This document shows positions 15,543-25,186 of a DNA stretch of 64,000 nt, one piece after another. The translations under genes were made by a program, and so were the position numbers. Every line of letters begins with the position of its first letter. Position 1 is the stretch's first letter. The DNA is taken from positions 1 through 64,000 of the forward strand of contig CAMYXL010000003.1 of NCBI GenBank assembly GCA_947303255.1. Direction: 5' to 3'. The notes under the pieces are model-generated. The model made no database searches. It was not told the origin of the DNA and saw nothing but the letters and a program-made list of their open reading frames with translations. The DNA comes from an uncultured Clostridia bacterium. GTDB taxonomy: Bacteria > Bacillota > Clostridia > Saccharofermentanales > Saccharofermentanaceae.

Positions 15543-17846
15543 ATGAAATCCAAAAAAATCATGGCTGTTGCTCTGGCTGCTCTTATGCTCATGGGCAGTT
15601 CTTTTGCCGTTGCAGGATGTAATTCCAAAAGCAACAAGAACGCAGTAATTATCAGTAAAGATGATCCGTGGTATACGGTTAAAGAGATCGATCTGGATTC
15701 AGCATGCGGTATTTCCGAATACAGCAATGCATATTTCAACGGTATAGAATATGCAGGAGATTATATCGTTGCTAACTATGAGACATACAAATATGATCCG
15801 GAGACTCAACTCAGTACGAATGAGACATTGATCGCGATCTTTGATAAAGAAGGAAACTTTGTAAATAAGATCGGTACAGCAGATCTTATCAATGTCGACC
15901 AGAATTCATTTTGTCAGTCTCTCGGATGCATCGTGGAAAACGGTCAGATCTACTGCTATTCAACCGTAACGAACTGGATGGAAGGAAGCACCAAGGTTTA
16001 TAAGGTTAAGATCGATGCCGAGACAGGAAAAGGTGAGTCTGAGGAAGTCGATCTTGGTCTTGAAAGCGGAGATCAGGTTAACAGCATGGCAGTTTGTGAC
16101 GGTTACGGATTTATATTTAAATCTTCACAGGGTGCAGGTTACCTCTACGTTATCAAGGACGGTGAGATCATCCTTGAAAAGGATCTGAAGAATATCATTC
16201 AGTCGGACTACATCTACGTCTCTGATACACTTGTAGACGGAGATAAGATCAAGCTTTACACTTTCGATAATAGCGGACAATGCGAATGTGAGTATGACAC
16301 CGTTACTAACGAATTTAAGAATAACGGAGAATCTTCATACTACAGTAATTCCGGATCAGTTAAGGGATATGACGGAAAGTACTATACTGTCAATGGTGAT
16401 GGTGTATATGCCGATGACGATACACTGTTCTGTGCTTTCGGAGATACTGACGGAAACTTGAACAGGCTTTCCAATGCATCCATTGGTTCCGTTCAGGAAG
16501 ACAGAGTAGTTCTTTTCGGAAATGATTATGATCCGTATACATACATGCCGGTTCCTTCCATCATGATCCTCGAAAAGCAGGACGAGAACCCTAATGCAGG
16601 CAAGGAATTACTTACTGCTTCAGCTCCTTTCATGATGGTAACCGAGATGACAGCTGAAGGTATAAGAAAGTTCAACAACGAAAACGATAAGTACTACATC
16701 AGAACGACCAGTGACAATATCTTCAATGATCCTGATTACGATTACAGTGACGAGAATTATATGCAGAAATACCAGGACGAGTTTAAGATGAAAGTCTTGT
16801 CAGATGACGGTCCTGATATCATCTTTGATGTAAACAACATCAATGGTCTTGAAAATGAAGATTGCCTTCTCGATCTTTCCAAGGATATCACGTTCGATCC
16901 GGATCTTTACTACACAAATATTACCGATTCCATGGCAAGAGACGGCAAACTCTTTGCAATCCCGCTGAGTTTCTCTGTTGAAGGTTTGCTTGTAGAGAAA
17001 GAGTGCGTTAAGGACGGAGCAAAGGGATTCACTATTGATGAATATAAGAAGCTCGTAAGCGATGCTTGTAACGGTGAGGATCCGCTTGTTGAAATGTATT
17101 CGAAGGAATCATTGTTCTTCTACTTCCTCAGCAGTTCTTACAATACCTGGATCAAGGATAATAAAGTTAACTTTAACCAGGACGAGTTCAAGCAAATGGC
17201 TGAGTACATCAAGGATAATATGCCTGATAATCCTACCTTGATGGATGACAGTGGAGTGATCATTTACGACGATACTTATATGCAGGAGCAGTTGAATAAG
17301 AAAGCAAGACAGATATATCTTTATTCTGTATCTGACTACTTCAGAGAAATGGGATATATGAATGATCCGGTCTTCCTCGGATTCCCTTCAACGGACGGAA
17401 GAGGTCCTGCTGCTTCAACACAGCAGACTGTCGGTATCAGTGCAACAACAGAAAACAAAGACGCATGTATAGAATTTATTAAAGCATTGCTTTCGGCTGA
17501 TGTTCAGCAGTTGTGTGATACTAATCCGATAAACAGAGAAGCAGCTGCAAGCATAGTAGACGGCGCCCTTGCTTCATTGAACGAAGAGTATAAGAAAAAT
17601 GTTGAAGAATACGGATACAGTGATGAAGAAGCAATAATGATGGGTTATTCCAAGCCTAAGGATAACGCAAGAGAACTCTATCTGAATGCTCTTGAAAATG
17701 TTTCTTCGGTATACATGTTTGATTCTTCGATAGAGAGCATCGTATCAGAAGAAGCTCAGGCTTATTTCTCAGGTCAGAAGAGTGTAGACGAATTAATTTC
17801 AAATCTCGAAAACAGAGTTCAGACAGTACTCAACGAAAAAGGATAA
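15543..17846 (+). CDS. Large solute-binding-like lipoprotein, paralogue 1
   Basis: The 767-residue protein has a signal peptide and lipobox VAGC. The first ~350 residues are beta-strand-rich with repeated YDGKYY/GVYADD-type segments, possibly a propeller. From NPNAGKELLTAS onward a family-1 extracellular solute-binding fold is suggested by DDGPDIIFD, LLDLSKDI, LFAIPLSFSVEGLLVEK and VGISATTENKDACIEFIKALLS. Typical family-1 binding proteins are ~430 residues, so the N-terminal half is extra. The start at 15543 follows GGAGAG; the longer frame to 15489 would put 18 odd residues before the signal peptide. No cognate sugar permease lies nearby. Confidence 0.82.
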   Translation: MKSKKIMAVALAALMLMGSSFAVAGCNSKSNKNAVIISKDDPWYTVKEIDLDSACGISEYSNAYFNGIEYAGDYIVANYETYKYDPETQLSTNETLIAIFDKEGNFVNKIGTADLINVDQNSFCQSLGCIVENGQIYCYSTVTNWMEGSTKVYKVKIDAETGKGESEEVDLGLESGDQVNSMAVCDGYGFIFKSSQGAGYLYVIKDGEIILEKDLKNIIQSDYIYVSDTLVDGDKIKLYTFDNSGQCECEYDTVTNEFKNNGESSYYSNSGSVKGYDGKYYTVNGDGVYADDDTLFCAFGDTDGNLNRLSNASIGSVQEDRVVLFGNDYDPYTYMPVPSIMILEKQDENPNAGKELLTASAPFMMVTEMTAEGIRKFNNENDKYYIRTTSDNIFNDPDYDYSDENYMQKYQDEFKMKVLSDDGPDIIFDVNNINGLENEDCLLDLSKDITFDPDLYYTNITDSMARDGKLFAIPLSFSVEGLLVEKECVKDGAKGFTIDEYKKLVSDACNGEDPLVEMYSKESLFFYFLSSSYNTWIKDNKVNFNQDEFKQMAEYIKDNMPDNPTLMDDSGVIIYDDTYMQEQLNKKARQIYLYSVSDYFREMGYMNDPVFLGFPSTDGRGPAASTQQTVGISATTENKDACIEFIKALLSADVQQLCDTNPINREAAASIVDGALASLNEEYKKNVEEYGYSDEEAIMMGYSKPKDNARELYLNALENVSSVYMFDSSIESIVSEEAQAYFSGQKSVDELISNLENRVQTVLNEKG

Positions 17847-17856
17847 GATGATCTTT

Positions 17857-17884
17857 CAGGGGGCCGCAAGGCCTCCTGTTTTTT
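17857..17884 (+). terminator. Terminator after paralogue 1
   Basis: CAGGGGGCC (17857-17865) pairs with GGCCTCCTG (17870-17878) around a GCAA tetraloop, followed by six T. Confidence 0.93.
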
Positions 17885-17891
17885 GCCTTTC

Positions 17892-17931
17892 TTACATCTT
17901 TGTAATGTTAATCCCTGATATGTAATGTATA
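17892..17931 (+). promoter_or_regulatory. GTAA direct repeats and TTACA/TGTAA palindrome before paralogue 2
   Basis: TTACATCTTTGTAA (17892-17905) is a dyad with a 4-base centre. GTAATGTTA at 17902 and GTAATGTAT at 17922 form a direct repeat 20 bases apart. The same arrangement recurs before paralogue 3. Confidence 0.5.
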
Positions 17932-18019
17932 AAAATAGTTATCGAATATAGACAAGAATAGAATTGTATTGGGAAGTAAAGACACATCACTATTTCTTCA
18001 TGGAGTTGGGGGATATTAT

Positions 18020-20314
18020 ATGGAAACAAAAAGGGAAGCTGCTGCTGTTCTTGCAGTCCTGATGATCGCGGGATCCTTATCGGTTCTCGTGGGATGCAAG
18101 AAGAATAATGAAGAGGTCATACGCGAAGAAGATACATGGTATTACGCCAAAGAGATTGATCTGAATACGGCGTGTGATATATCGGGATATGACTCGGTGT
18201 CTGTCGATGATCACAGGATCCTCGGTGATTATATACTCGTATCATATACACTTTTCAAATACGATAATGAAACAGTATCAGACGATAAGATCACATGCAT
18301 ATTCGATTCGGAAGGAGAACTGATCAACAGTGTGGATCTTAAGGCTATCTCCGGAGACTACGATGAGGAAGCATATATGGAGGTCCTCGGTTGTTCGCAG
18401 GAAAATGATGTTCTCTATTGCTATTATTCCGAGAATAATTGGGAAAAGGATATCAACCTGATAAAGAGATTCAGCGTGGATCCTTCGTCCGGCAATGTAG
18501 GTGAACCTGAGGATGTGGATTTTGCTCTTGCCCCGGGTGAGCGTGTGGAGGAAATGGCATTTTGTGATGATTACACTTATATATTCAAGTGTTCCGGAAT
18601 GGCTGTCATCCTATATGCGTATAAGGATGGTGAACTGCTCATGGAGAAAGAAGTCAGAGGTTTTCTGAGTTATGAAGGTTTCGCTGTGGATGGCATAAGC
18701 CGTGACGGAGATATGATCAGGTTTTATATCTCCAACGCATCAGGAACTATCGAATATGAATATGATGTCAATACTAATGATTTTAAAAGGTCCGGCTCGG
18801 AAAAGTATTATTCCGGAAACGGTACGGTAAGAGGTTTTGACGGCAGGTATTATACGACCAAATCAGGCGGTATCTATGTCGATGACGAACTGTATCTGTC
18901 TTTCGGAGATACGGACGGGAATCTATATAAACTTGCATGTTCCAAACTGGAAAGAGTGCAGGAAGACAGGATCTATCTGTATTTCTGGGATCTTGATTTT
19001 GATACGTATAAGATGATAAATTATATGACGATCCTCAAAAAGGCTGATAAGAATCCTAATGCAGGAAAGATACTCATCAATGCCGAATCTGCATTTTCGA
19101 CTGTGGATGAGATGACAGCCGAAGGAATAAGAAAATATAACTCCGAAGACAACGGATATTATATCAGGACTATGAGTGAAGATTACTACTATGGTCATCC
19201 ATTCAATTATTCTGATGAAGAAGAATGGAAAAAATACGAGGATGATTTTAAGATGAGGATCCTTTCAGATGACGGTCCGGATATAATATTCCAGCCTGCA
19301 AAAGTCAGCGGTTTGAATTCAGGACAATATCTTATGGATCTGAGTGAAGATATAGTGCTCGATACCGGATCCTACTACACAAACATAATAGACAAGTTGA
19401 AGGTGGATGATAAGCTATATAGCATACCGCTGAGCTTCAGAGTGGAGGGCATCCTTACGGACAGATCCCTTGTCAAAGACGGAGCGAAGGGATTTACTTT
19501 CGAAGAGTATAAGGAACTGGTAAGTACTATTTGTAACGGTGATGATCCGATGAATGATATTTATTCAAAAGAGGATTACCTTTTGCAGTGCCTGAGTACA
19601 TCAGGAGATCTCTGGTTCAAAGACGGCAAGGTGGATTTTGATCAGGAGGCGTTCAGGGAAACAGCAGAATATATAAAGGATAATGTTTCTGATAAAGCAA
19701 ACCTGGAAACAGAAGAAGGTTCGGTCGTGATAGGCACCGATTATCTCAGAGAACAGACAACGAGAAAAGCCAGAGCATTCTACATGCTCTTTACAAGCGA
19801 TCTGTTAAGAGAAACCTCGGATCTCGATGAACCGGTAATCCTCGGATTTCCTTCGCCCGACGGCAGAGGCTGTATGGCTAAGATAACAGAGAGTGTTGCA
19901 ATATGTTCGTCAGCCAAGCATAAGGATGCGTGTATTGATTTTATTAAGATGCTGCTGTCACCGGAAATCCAGGAACTGAATCTGTATAATCCGGTCAACA
20001 GGGAAGCAGCGGAATTCCTCATAGATAAAGCTGTAAGTTCTATGGATGAATACTATGAAAGATGCATCGCGGATCCGAATCTGACTCAGTATGATCTGCA
20101 TCTGATGGGCGTCGTGAAGGCGCCTGAAGGAGCCAGGGAGAATTATCTCAAGACTTTGGATAGCGTGGAATGTGTCTATACATTGGATACCGCGATGTCG
20201 ACAATCGTATCGGAAGAAGCAAGAGCATATTTCTCCGGTCAGATGGACATAGATACTTTCATCAAAAATCTTGAAGACAGAGTACAGACTGTGCTTGATG
20301 AGAAGAAGGAATAA
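18020..20314 (+). CDS. Large solute-binding-like lipoprotein, paralogue 2
   Basis: The 764-residue protein is the closest relative of paralogue 1. It shares the opening YYAKEIDLNTACDIS, the middle FDGRYYTTKSGGIYVDDELYLSFGDTDGNL, and the binding-domain signatures DDGPDIIF and IPLSFRVEGIL. The lipobox is VLVGC. The start at 18020 follows GGGGGA; the frame open to 17969 would add residues that do not fit a signal peptide. It has its own promoter region with the GTAA repeats and ends 84 bases before the amino-acid ABC transporter genes. Confidence 0.82.
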   Translation: METKREAAAVLAVLMIAGSLSVLVGCKKNNEEVIREEDTWYYAKEIDLNTACDISGYDSVSVDDHRILGDYILVSYTLFKYDNETVSDDKITCIFDSEGELINSVDLKAISGDYDEEAYMEVLGCSQENDVLYCYYSENNWEKDINLIKRFSVDPSSGNVGEPEDVDFALAPGERVEEMAFCDDYTYIFKCSGMAVILYAYKDGELLMEKEVRGFLSYEGFAVDGISRDGDMIRFYISNASGTIEYEYDVNTNDFKRSGSEKYYSGNGTVRGFDGRYYTTKSGGIYVDDELYLSFGDTDGNLYKLACSKLERVQEDRIYLYFWDLDFDTYKMINYMTILKKADKNPNAGKILINAESAFSTVDEMTAEGIRKYNSEDNGYYIRTMSEDYYYGHPFNYSDEEEWKKYEDDFKMRILSDDGPDIIFQPAKVSGLNSGQYLMDLSEDIVLDTGSYYTNIIDKLKVDDKLYSIPLSFRVEGILTDRSLVKDGAKGFTFEEYKELVSTICNGDDPMNDIYSKEDYLLQCLSTSGDLWFKDGKVDFDQEAFRETAEYIKDNVSDKANLETEEGSVVIGTDYLREQTTRKARAFYMLFTSDLLRETSDLDEPVILGFPSPDGRGCMAKITESVAICSSAKHKDACIDFIKMLLSPEIQELNLYNPVNREAAEFLIDKAVSSMDEYYERCIADPNLTQYDLHLMGVVKAPEGARENYLKTLDSVECVYTLDTAMSTIVSEEARAYFSGQMDIDTFIKNLEDRVQTVLDEKKE

Positions 20315-20337
20315 ACCCGCATAAGATATGCCTCGCC

Positions 20338-20376
20338 TTTACTTTGATTTATGCGAACATTATAATTACTTTGTAA
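20338..20376 (+). promoter_or_regulatory. Promoter of the amino-acid ABC transporter
   Basis: TTTACT (20338-20343) and a perfect TATAAT (20361-20366) are 17 bases apart. The small dyad TTAC-TTT-GTAA (20366-20376) lies at the expected start site. It resembles the TTACA/TGTAA sites before the neighbouring binding-protein genes. Confidence 0.65.
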
Positions 20377-20398
20377 ATCATTTAATGAGGTGATCTTT

Positions 20399-21193
20399 AT
20401 GAAGAAACTAGTTGCTATAGCACTCGCATCCGTTATGATGCTCGGCCTTTTTGCTTCCTGTTCAGGAAAAGATTCAGAAGGCGGAAACGGTAATTCCAAG
20501 AAGGAATTTGTCGTTGGTTTTGACGCAGATTTCCCGCCTATGGGATTTAAGGATGACAGCGGTAACTATGTAGGTTTTGACCTTGATCTTGCCAAGGAAG
20601 CAGCAGAGCGTATGGGCATGGAGTTCGTTGCTCAGCCGATCAACTGGGACAGCAAGGATCAGGAATTAAGTTCAGGAAATATCGACTGCATCTGGAACGG
20701 CTTTACCATCAGCGGACGTGAAGACAAGTACGCATGGACAGATGCATATATGGAAAATAAGCAGGTCGTAGTAGTTAATGCTGATTCTGACATCAGTAAG
20801 CTTACAGATCTCGCAGGCAAGACAGTAGCAGTTCAGAAGGATTCTTCAGGACTTGCAGCTGTTAACGATAATGCAGAGCTTAAGGATTCTTTCGGAAGCC
20901 TTCTCGAGGAAGACAACTACCTTAACGCTATGATGGAACTCGAGTCCGGTGCGGTTGACGCCATCGTAATGGATGAGATCGTAGCCCGTTACCAGATCCA
21001 GACATCAGGCAAGAACTTCAAGGTCCTCGATGAGTCCGTTGCCAGTGAGACATACGGTGTAGGTTTCGATCTCGGTAATACGGAACTTCGCGATCAGGTT
21101 CAGAAGACTCTCGAAGACATGGCATCTGACGGTACGATGGCCAAGATCTCCAACGAGTGGTTCGGAACAGACGTAACCATTATCGGTAAGTAA
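20399..21193 (+). CDS. Amino-acid ABC transporter substrate-binding lipoprotein (family 3)
   Basis: The 264-residue protein has a signal peptide and lipobox FASC. It has the family-3 signatures FDADFPPMGFKDDSGNYVGFDLDLAKEAAERMG near the N-terminus, LAGKTVAVQKDSSG in the middle and DGTMAKISNEWFG at the end. Such proteins deliver polar amino acids (for example Gln, Cys or Arg) to a matching permease. The start at 20399 follows GAGGTGATC. Permease and ATPase genes follow at once, so this is a full three-gene importer. The exact amino acid is not deducible. Confidence 0.93.
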   Translation: MKKLVAIALASVMMLGLFASCSGKDSEGGNGNSKKEFVVGFDADFPPMGFKDDSGNYVGFDLDLAKEAAERMGMEFVAQPINWDSKDQELSSGNIDCIWNGFTISGREDKYAWTDAYMENKQVVVVNADSDISKLTDLAGKTVAVQKDSSGLAAVNDNAELKDSFGSLLEEDNYLNAMMELESGAVDAIVMDEIVARYQIQTSGKNFKVLDESVASETYGVGFDLGNTELRDQVQKTLEDMASDGTMAKISNEWFGTDVTIIGK

Positions 21194-21212
21194 TCTTTGT
21201 AGGCAGGTTTTA

Positions 21213-21884
21213 ATGGACAAGTTAATCAGCATCCTGACCCAACTCGGGTCAGGATTTCTTACTTCAATAGCACTTTTCTTTTTGACCCTGATCTTCTCGA
21301 TCCCGCTGGGCCTTTTGGTCGCAAAGGGAAGGATGTCGAAGAACATCGTCATAAGTTCTCTGGTGCGTTTTTACATCTCGGTCATGCGAGGTACGCCTCT
21401 CATGCTCCAGCTGCTCCTTGTCTATTTCGGACCATACTATCTTTTCAATATCAACTTAAGAAATCTTAAGCTTGGCCCAATCGATTACCGTAATATCGCA
21501 GCCGTTATCGGTTTTTCCTTAAACTACGCTGCATACTTCGGAGAGATCTTCAGGTCCGGCATACAGTCCATGTCCAAGGGCCAATATGAAGCAGCCACAG
21601 TCCTTGGTTTCTCGAAAACACAGACCTACTTCAGGATCATCCTGCCGCAGGTCGTTAAGCGAGTTCTTCCTGCAGTTACAAACGAGATCATAACGCTCGT
21701 AAAAGACACATCACTTGCGCAGGCTATCTCAGTAATAGAAATGTTTACTGTTGCAAAGCAGATCTCCGCAGCTCAGGCATCTGTTATTCCGCTTTTCGTA
21801 GCGGGCGTATTCTACTACGTATTCAACGGCCTTGTTGAGATCGTTATGAACCGCATCGAAAAGAAAATGAATTACTATCAGTGA
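21213..21884 (+). CDS. Amino-acid ABC transporter permease (HisM/GlnP type)
   Basis: The 223-residue protein has five or so membrane helices and the EAA loop GQYEAATVLGFSKTQTYFRIILPQ, which couples to the ATPase. The opening TSIALFFLTLIFSIPLGLL and RGTPLMLQLLLVYFG are typical of His/Glu/Gln/Arg-type permeases. One permease gene is present, so the channel is probably a homodimer. It lies 19 bases after the binding-protein gene and 12 before the ATPase gene. Confidence 0.94.
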   Translation: MDKLISILTQLGSGFLTSIALFFLTLIFSIPLGLLVAKGRMSKNIVISSLVRFYISVMRGTPLMLQLLLVYFGPYYLFNINLRNLKLGPIDYRNIAAVIGFSLNYAAYFGEIFRSGIQSMSKGQYEAATVLGFSKTQTYFRIILPQVVKRVLPAVTNEIITLVKDTSLAQAISVIEMFTVAKQISAAQASVIPLFVAGVFYYVFNGLVEIVMNRIEKKMNYYQ

Positions 21885-21896
21885 TCGGAGGAAAAT

Positions 21897-22649
21897 ATGA
21901 GCGTTCTTGAGATGAAAAACATACATAAATCCTTCGGTTCCCTTGAAGTTCTTAAGGGTATAGATCTTACTGTCGAAAAAGGTGAGGTCGTTGCAGTAAT
22001 AGGCCCTTCGGGCGGAGGTAAATCAACGCTCCTTCGTTGTGCCACGACACTTGAGACCATTGACAAAGGAGAGATCATCATAGGTGGTGATATCCTCGTT
22101 ACGACCAAAGATGATAAGGCGGTTTACTGTGACAAGAAGATGCTCCAGGAAGTAAGAAGCAAGTTCGGACTCGTGTTCCAGGGCTTTAATCTTTTCCCGC
22201 ATTTTTCGGTCAGAAGAAACATCACTGAAGCACTTATTCATGTACACAAAAAGAGCAAGGAAGATGCAGATCAGATCTGCGATCAGCTTCTTACTAAGAT
22301 GGGAATGCTCGATAAGGCAGATTCTTATCCGTGCAACTTGTCAGGCGGACAGCAGCAGAGAGTCGGAATCGCGAGAGCACTCGCGACGAACCCTGACATT
22401 ATCTTTTTCGATGAGCCTACATCAGCATTGGATCCTGAACTTACGGCAGGCATTCTCAAGGTAATAAGGGATCTTGCTGAGGAGAAGATGACGATGGTCA
22501 TCGTCACTCACGAGATGAGTTTTGCAAGAGACGTTGCAGACCGCATCATCTTCATGGACGGCGGCGTTATTGTTGAGCAGGGCCATGCGAAGGACATTAT
22601 CAATAATCCGAAAAGCGAGAGGACCAAGTCTTTCCTTGCCGGTTATTGA
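21897..22649 (+). CDS. Amino-acid ABC transporter ATP-binding protein (GlnQ type)
   Basis: The 250-residue protein has all ABC motifs: Walker [11 protein letters not shown]-loop in [14 protein letters not shown], signature LSGGQQQR, Walker [16 protein letters not shown] and switch His in IVTHEMSFA. The length is normal for GlnQ-type ATPases. It completes the importer encoded from 20399. Between Walker A and the Q-loop it has a slightly longer segment ([16 protein letters not shown]), seen in several clostridial homologues. Confidence 0.95.
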   Translation: MSVLEMKNIHKSFGSLEVLKGIDLTVEKGEVVAVIGPSGGGKSTLLRCATTLETIDKGEIIIGGDILVTTKDDKAVYCDKKMLQEVRSKFGLVFQGFNLFPHFSVRRNITEALIHVHKKSKEDADQICDQLLTKMGMLDKADSYPCNLSGGQQQRVGIARALATNPDIIFFDEPTSALDPELTAGILKVIRDLAEEKMTMVIVTHEMSFARDVADRIIFMDGGVIVEQGHAKDIINNPKSERTKSFLAGY

Positions 22650-22689
22650 TTACATCATTGTAAGATTAACTGACAAATCGTAATGTAAT
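22650..22689 (+). promoter_or_regulatory. TTACA/TGTAA palindrome and GTAA direct repeats before paralogue 3
   Basis: TTACATCATTGTAA lies at 22650-22663. GTAAGATTA at 22660 and GTAATGTAA at 22680 are direct repeats 20 bases apart. The match to the site before paralogue 2 extends over most of the element. Confidence 0.5.
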
Positions 22690-22757
22690 CAAATAGTTTT
22701 TATCTTCCTTTAATCGTAATATGTATCTGTGAGAAAACTGATACGGGGAGAACATAT

Positions 22758-25076
22758 ATGAAATCAAGAAAACTGGTATCCATGATGTTGGTCGTGTTTG
22801 TCATGGCGGGAACTTTTATGCTGTTCTCGGGATGCAACAAAAACAATAAACCGCGTGAGACCAATGTCACCATCAAAGGAGACGATCCGTGGTATTCTGC
22901 GGTGTTTTTCAAACCTGACGAGATCATAGATCCTTACACTGAGATCCTTAACGGAACAAGTTTCCCGTTTGTTGTCGGAGATAATCTTTTGATAGCAAAG
23001 ACCGGATCTTATTACAATGAGGATTCAGGTACATACGGAAACGGACAGAAGTTCGGACTTTTCACTATGGACGGAGATCTGATCTGCGATAACATCATGA
23101 CCCGTGAGTCGGATTTTGGTCTTGTGACGATTCTCGGAGCTTTCCCTGACGGAGATAACGTTAAGATACTTTTCACAGGACAATCTAAGGACCTTGGAAC
23201 AGTTGCTCTTTATTCGATGGCCTGGGATACCGCAGCTAATACTTTCAGCGAGCCTGTTGCTCAGGATATCGGACTTGATGCAGGTTCTTATATTTCCAAT
23301 CACTTCATGTATGGTGATTATCTCGTCATCGAAGAGATGGATTATGACGACTTTAGCGAGAGCATCACTTTCCTTAAGAACAGTGATGTTATCGGAATAT
23401 GTGATCTCTCCGAGACGGAATACCAAGGTTTTATGACCAGCGCAGTATATATGAAGAACGGTAACCTGATCCTTGAAGGAAGAGGCGGAATACTCTCATC
23501 AGGAGATACCAATTATTCCGGTGATACATTAAGACTTACTTTCGATCCGAATAACGGTAATCTGATAAACGGTGAAGAAGCAGGTACAATAGCTACTCAT
23601 AACGAGATCATCGGTTTTGACGGAAGAGCCTACAGTGCTAAATCAGACGGAATCTATGCAGGTGATGAGTTATATATCTCATATGCTGACTGTGATGTGA
23701 ACATGAACAACATGAGCATGGTATCGCTTCTTTCCGTAGATCCTGATAGGGTAGTTATCTCAGGATATGAGATCAACATCCTCATGAGCACAGTCGAAGT
23801 AAGACTTGTAGTTCTCGAGAAGGCAGGAAGAAATCCGAATGCTGGTAAGACGGTCATTAATGCAGTCTCACCGATTCCTCTTAGTACTGAACTCATGGAA
23901 GGCGTTCTAAGATATAACAGAGCTGATCACGAGTACTTCATCAAGCCAACCGTAAGAAGCCTATATGAAGTTGATCTTAACAATGAATCTGAAGTTAAAA
24001 AGTTCTATAACGATTTCGCGCTTGATATCATATCGAGCACCAGTCCTGATATCGTCTTCAATGCCAACATGCTCTCGGGGATGATGACGGACGAGTATTT
24101 CCTGGATCTTGCTAAAGACGTTGAACTTGATGACAGCAAGTTTTATTCCAATATTTATGATATGTCCGCTGTTGACGGAAAATACTACATGGTTCCGATA
24201 AGTTTTTCTCTAAGCGGTATTCTTGTTGAGAAAGAAAATCTAAGTGAAGGACAGAGAGGATTTACTTTTGATGAGTATGTAAAATTCGTAAGTGATTCCT
24301 GTAACGGAGTAGATCCGATGGCAGCGCATATCTCCAGAAACGAGTATTTCATGTCATGTTATCAGGCCATGGGTGATTTCTGGATAGAGGACGGAAAGGC
24401 TGACTTTGATAATGAAGCTTTCAGGGATCTTATGAAATATATAAAGGAAAATGTTCCTCCGACCGTATTTGAAGATTCGATGAACAGATATGTCGAGATA
24501 TATTACCTGGACGGCAGTGCGCAGAATAGTCCTACAAAATGCAAGTATCTCAATAGCGTTTCATACGACGGATATGAGTATCAGGCCAGAGGTTTTAAGG
24601 ATCCTGTGTTCTGCGGTCTTCCGTCAGTTGACAGAAAGGGACCTTCTGCATCCATAATTTCTTCCGTATCAGTCACTGCGAATACGGGCGTTAAGAAGGG
24701 GTGCATCGAGTTTATAGAAACTCTTATCGATACCGAGGTTCAGCTGAACTGTGAATACTTCTGCATCAACAAGGAAGCACAGGGCATGCTGCTGAGCGAT
24801 AAGTATCAGGAGGAACTTAAGCAGTACGAAGATACGCTCGCTAAGTTTCAATTTGAAGCGCAGGCCCGCAAGGAAGGATACTATGCTCCTGATGAGAAAA
24901 CACAGGCACAGCTTTTAGACATCATCGAGAACATCGGTTCGGTAACCGCAGTCGATGAAGCGGTCTACGACATCCTAAGCGAGGAGGTCAGGACCTATTT
25001 TGACGGGGATAAAGATATCGATGCCGTAATAGATACGATCAATAACAGAGTTCAGACATATCTGAACGAGAAATAA
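22758..25076 (+). CDS. Large solute-binding-like lipoprotein, paralogue 3
   Basis: The 772-residue protein has lipobox LFSGC and, soon after, KPRETNVTIKGDDPWYSA. The opening GDDPWY or EDDPWY is shared by paralogues 3, 4 and 5 and, less exactly, by 1. The N-terminal half has FDGRAYSAKSDGIYAGDELYISYADCD; the binding domain has SPDIVFNANMLSGMMTDEYFLDLAKD and YMVPISFSLSGILVEKENL. It falls with 4 and 5 into a subgroup distinct from 1 and 2. It has its own upstream repeats and its own terminator. Confidence 0.82.
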   Translation: MKSRKLVSMMLVVFVMAGTFMLFSGCNKNNKPRETNVTIKGDDPWYSAVFFKPDEIIDPYTEILNGTSFPFVVGDNLLIAKTGSYYNEDSGTYGNGQKFGLFTMDGDLICDNIMTRESDFGLVTILGAFPDGDNVKILFTGQSKDLGTVALYSMAWDTAANTFSEPVAQDIGLDAGSYISNHFMYGDYLVIEEMDYDDFSESITFLKNSDVIGICDLSETEYQGFMTSAVYMKNGNLILEGRGGILSSGDTNYSGDTLRLTFDPNNGNLINGEEAGTIATHNEIIGFDGRAYSAKSDGIYAGDELYISYADCDVNMNNMSMVSLLSVDPDRVVISGYEINILMSTVEVRLVVLEKAGRNPNAGKTVINAVSPIPLSTELMEGVLRYNRADHEYFIKPTVRSLYEVDLNNESEVKKFYNDFALDIISSTSPDIVFNANMLSGMMTDEYFLDLAKDVELDDSKFYSNIYDMSAVDGKYYMVPISFSLSGILVEKENLSEGQRGFTFDEYVKFVSDSCNGVDPMAAHISRNEYFMSCYQAMGDFWIEDGKADFDNEAFRDLMKYIKENVPPTVFEDSMNRYVEIYYLDGSAQNSPTKCKYLNSVSYDGYEYQARGFKDPVFCGLPSVDRKGPSASIISSVSVTANTGVKKGCIEFIETLIDTEVQLNCEYFCINKEAQGMLLSDKYQEELKQYEDTLAKFQFEAQARKEGYYAPDEKTQAQLLDIIENIGSVTAVDEAVYDILSEEVRTYFDGDKDIDAVIDTINNRVQTYLNEK

Positions 25077-25087
25077 CATAGGAAAAG

Positions 25088-25121
25088 CCGGCTGCATCAC
25101 ATACGATGCAGTTGGTTTTTC
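25088..25121 (+). terminator. Terminator after paralogue 3
   Basis: CCGGCTGCATC pairs with GATGCAGTTGG around ACATAC, followed by five T. Confidence 0.88.
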
Positions 25122-25186
25122 GTTCTTGAGTAATGCTCGAAAACTATGTATAGTGTGAAGTGAGAATAAGAGAAATGAGAATACAA

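Noticed and set aside
20318..20355. CGCATAA...TTATGCG inverted repeat after paralogue 2 as a terminator.
   Set aside because: The loop is ~24 bases, there is no T-run, and it encloses the -35 of the next promoter.
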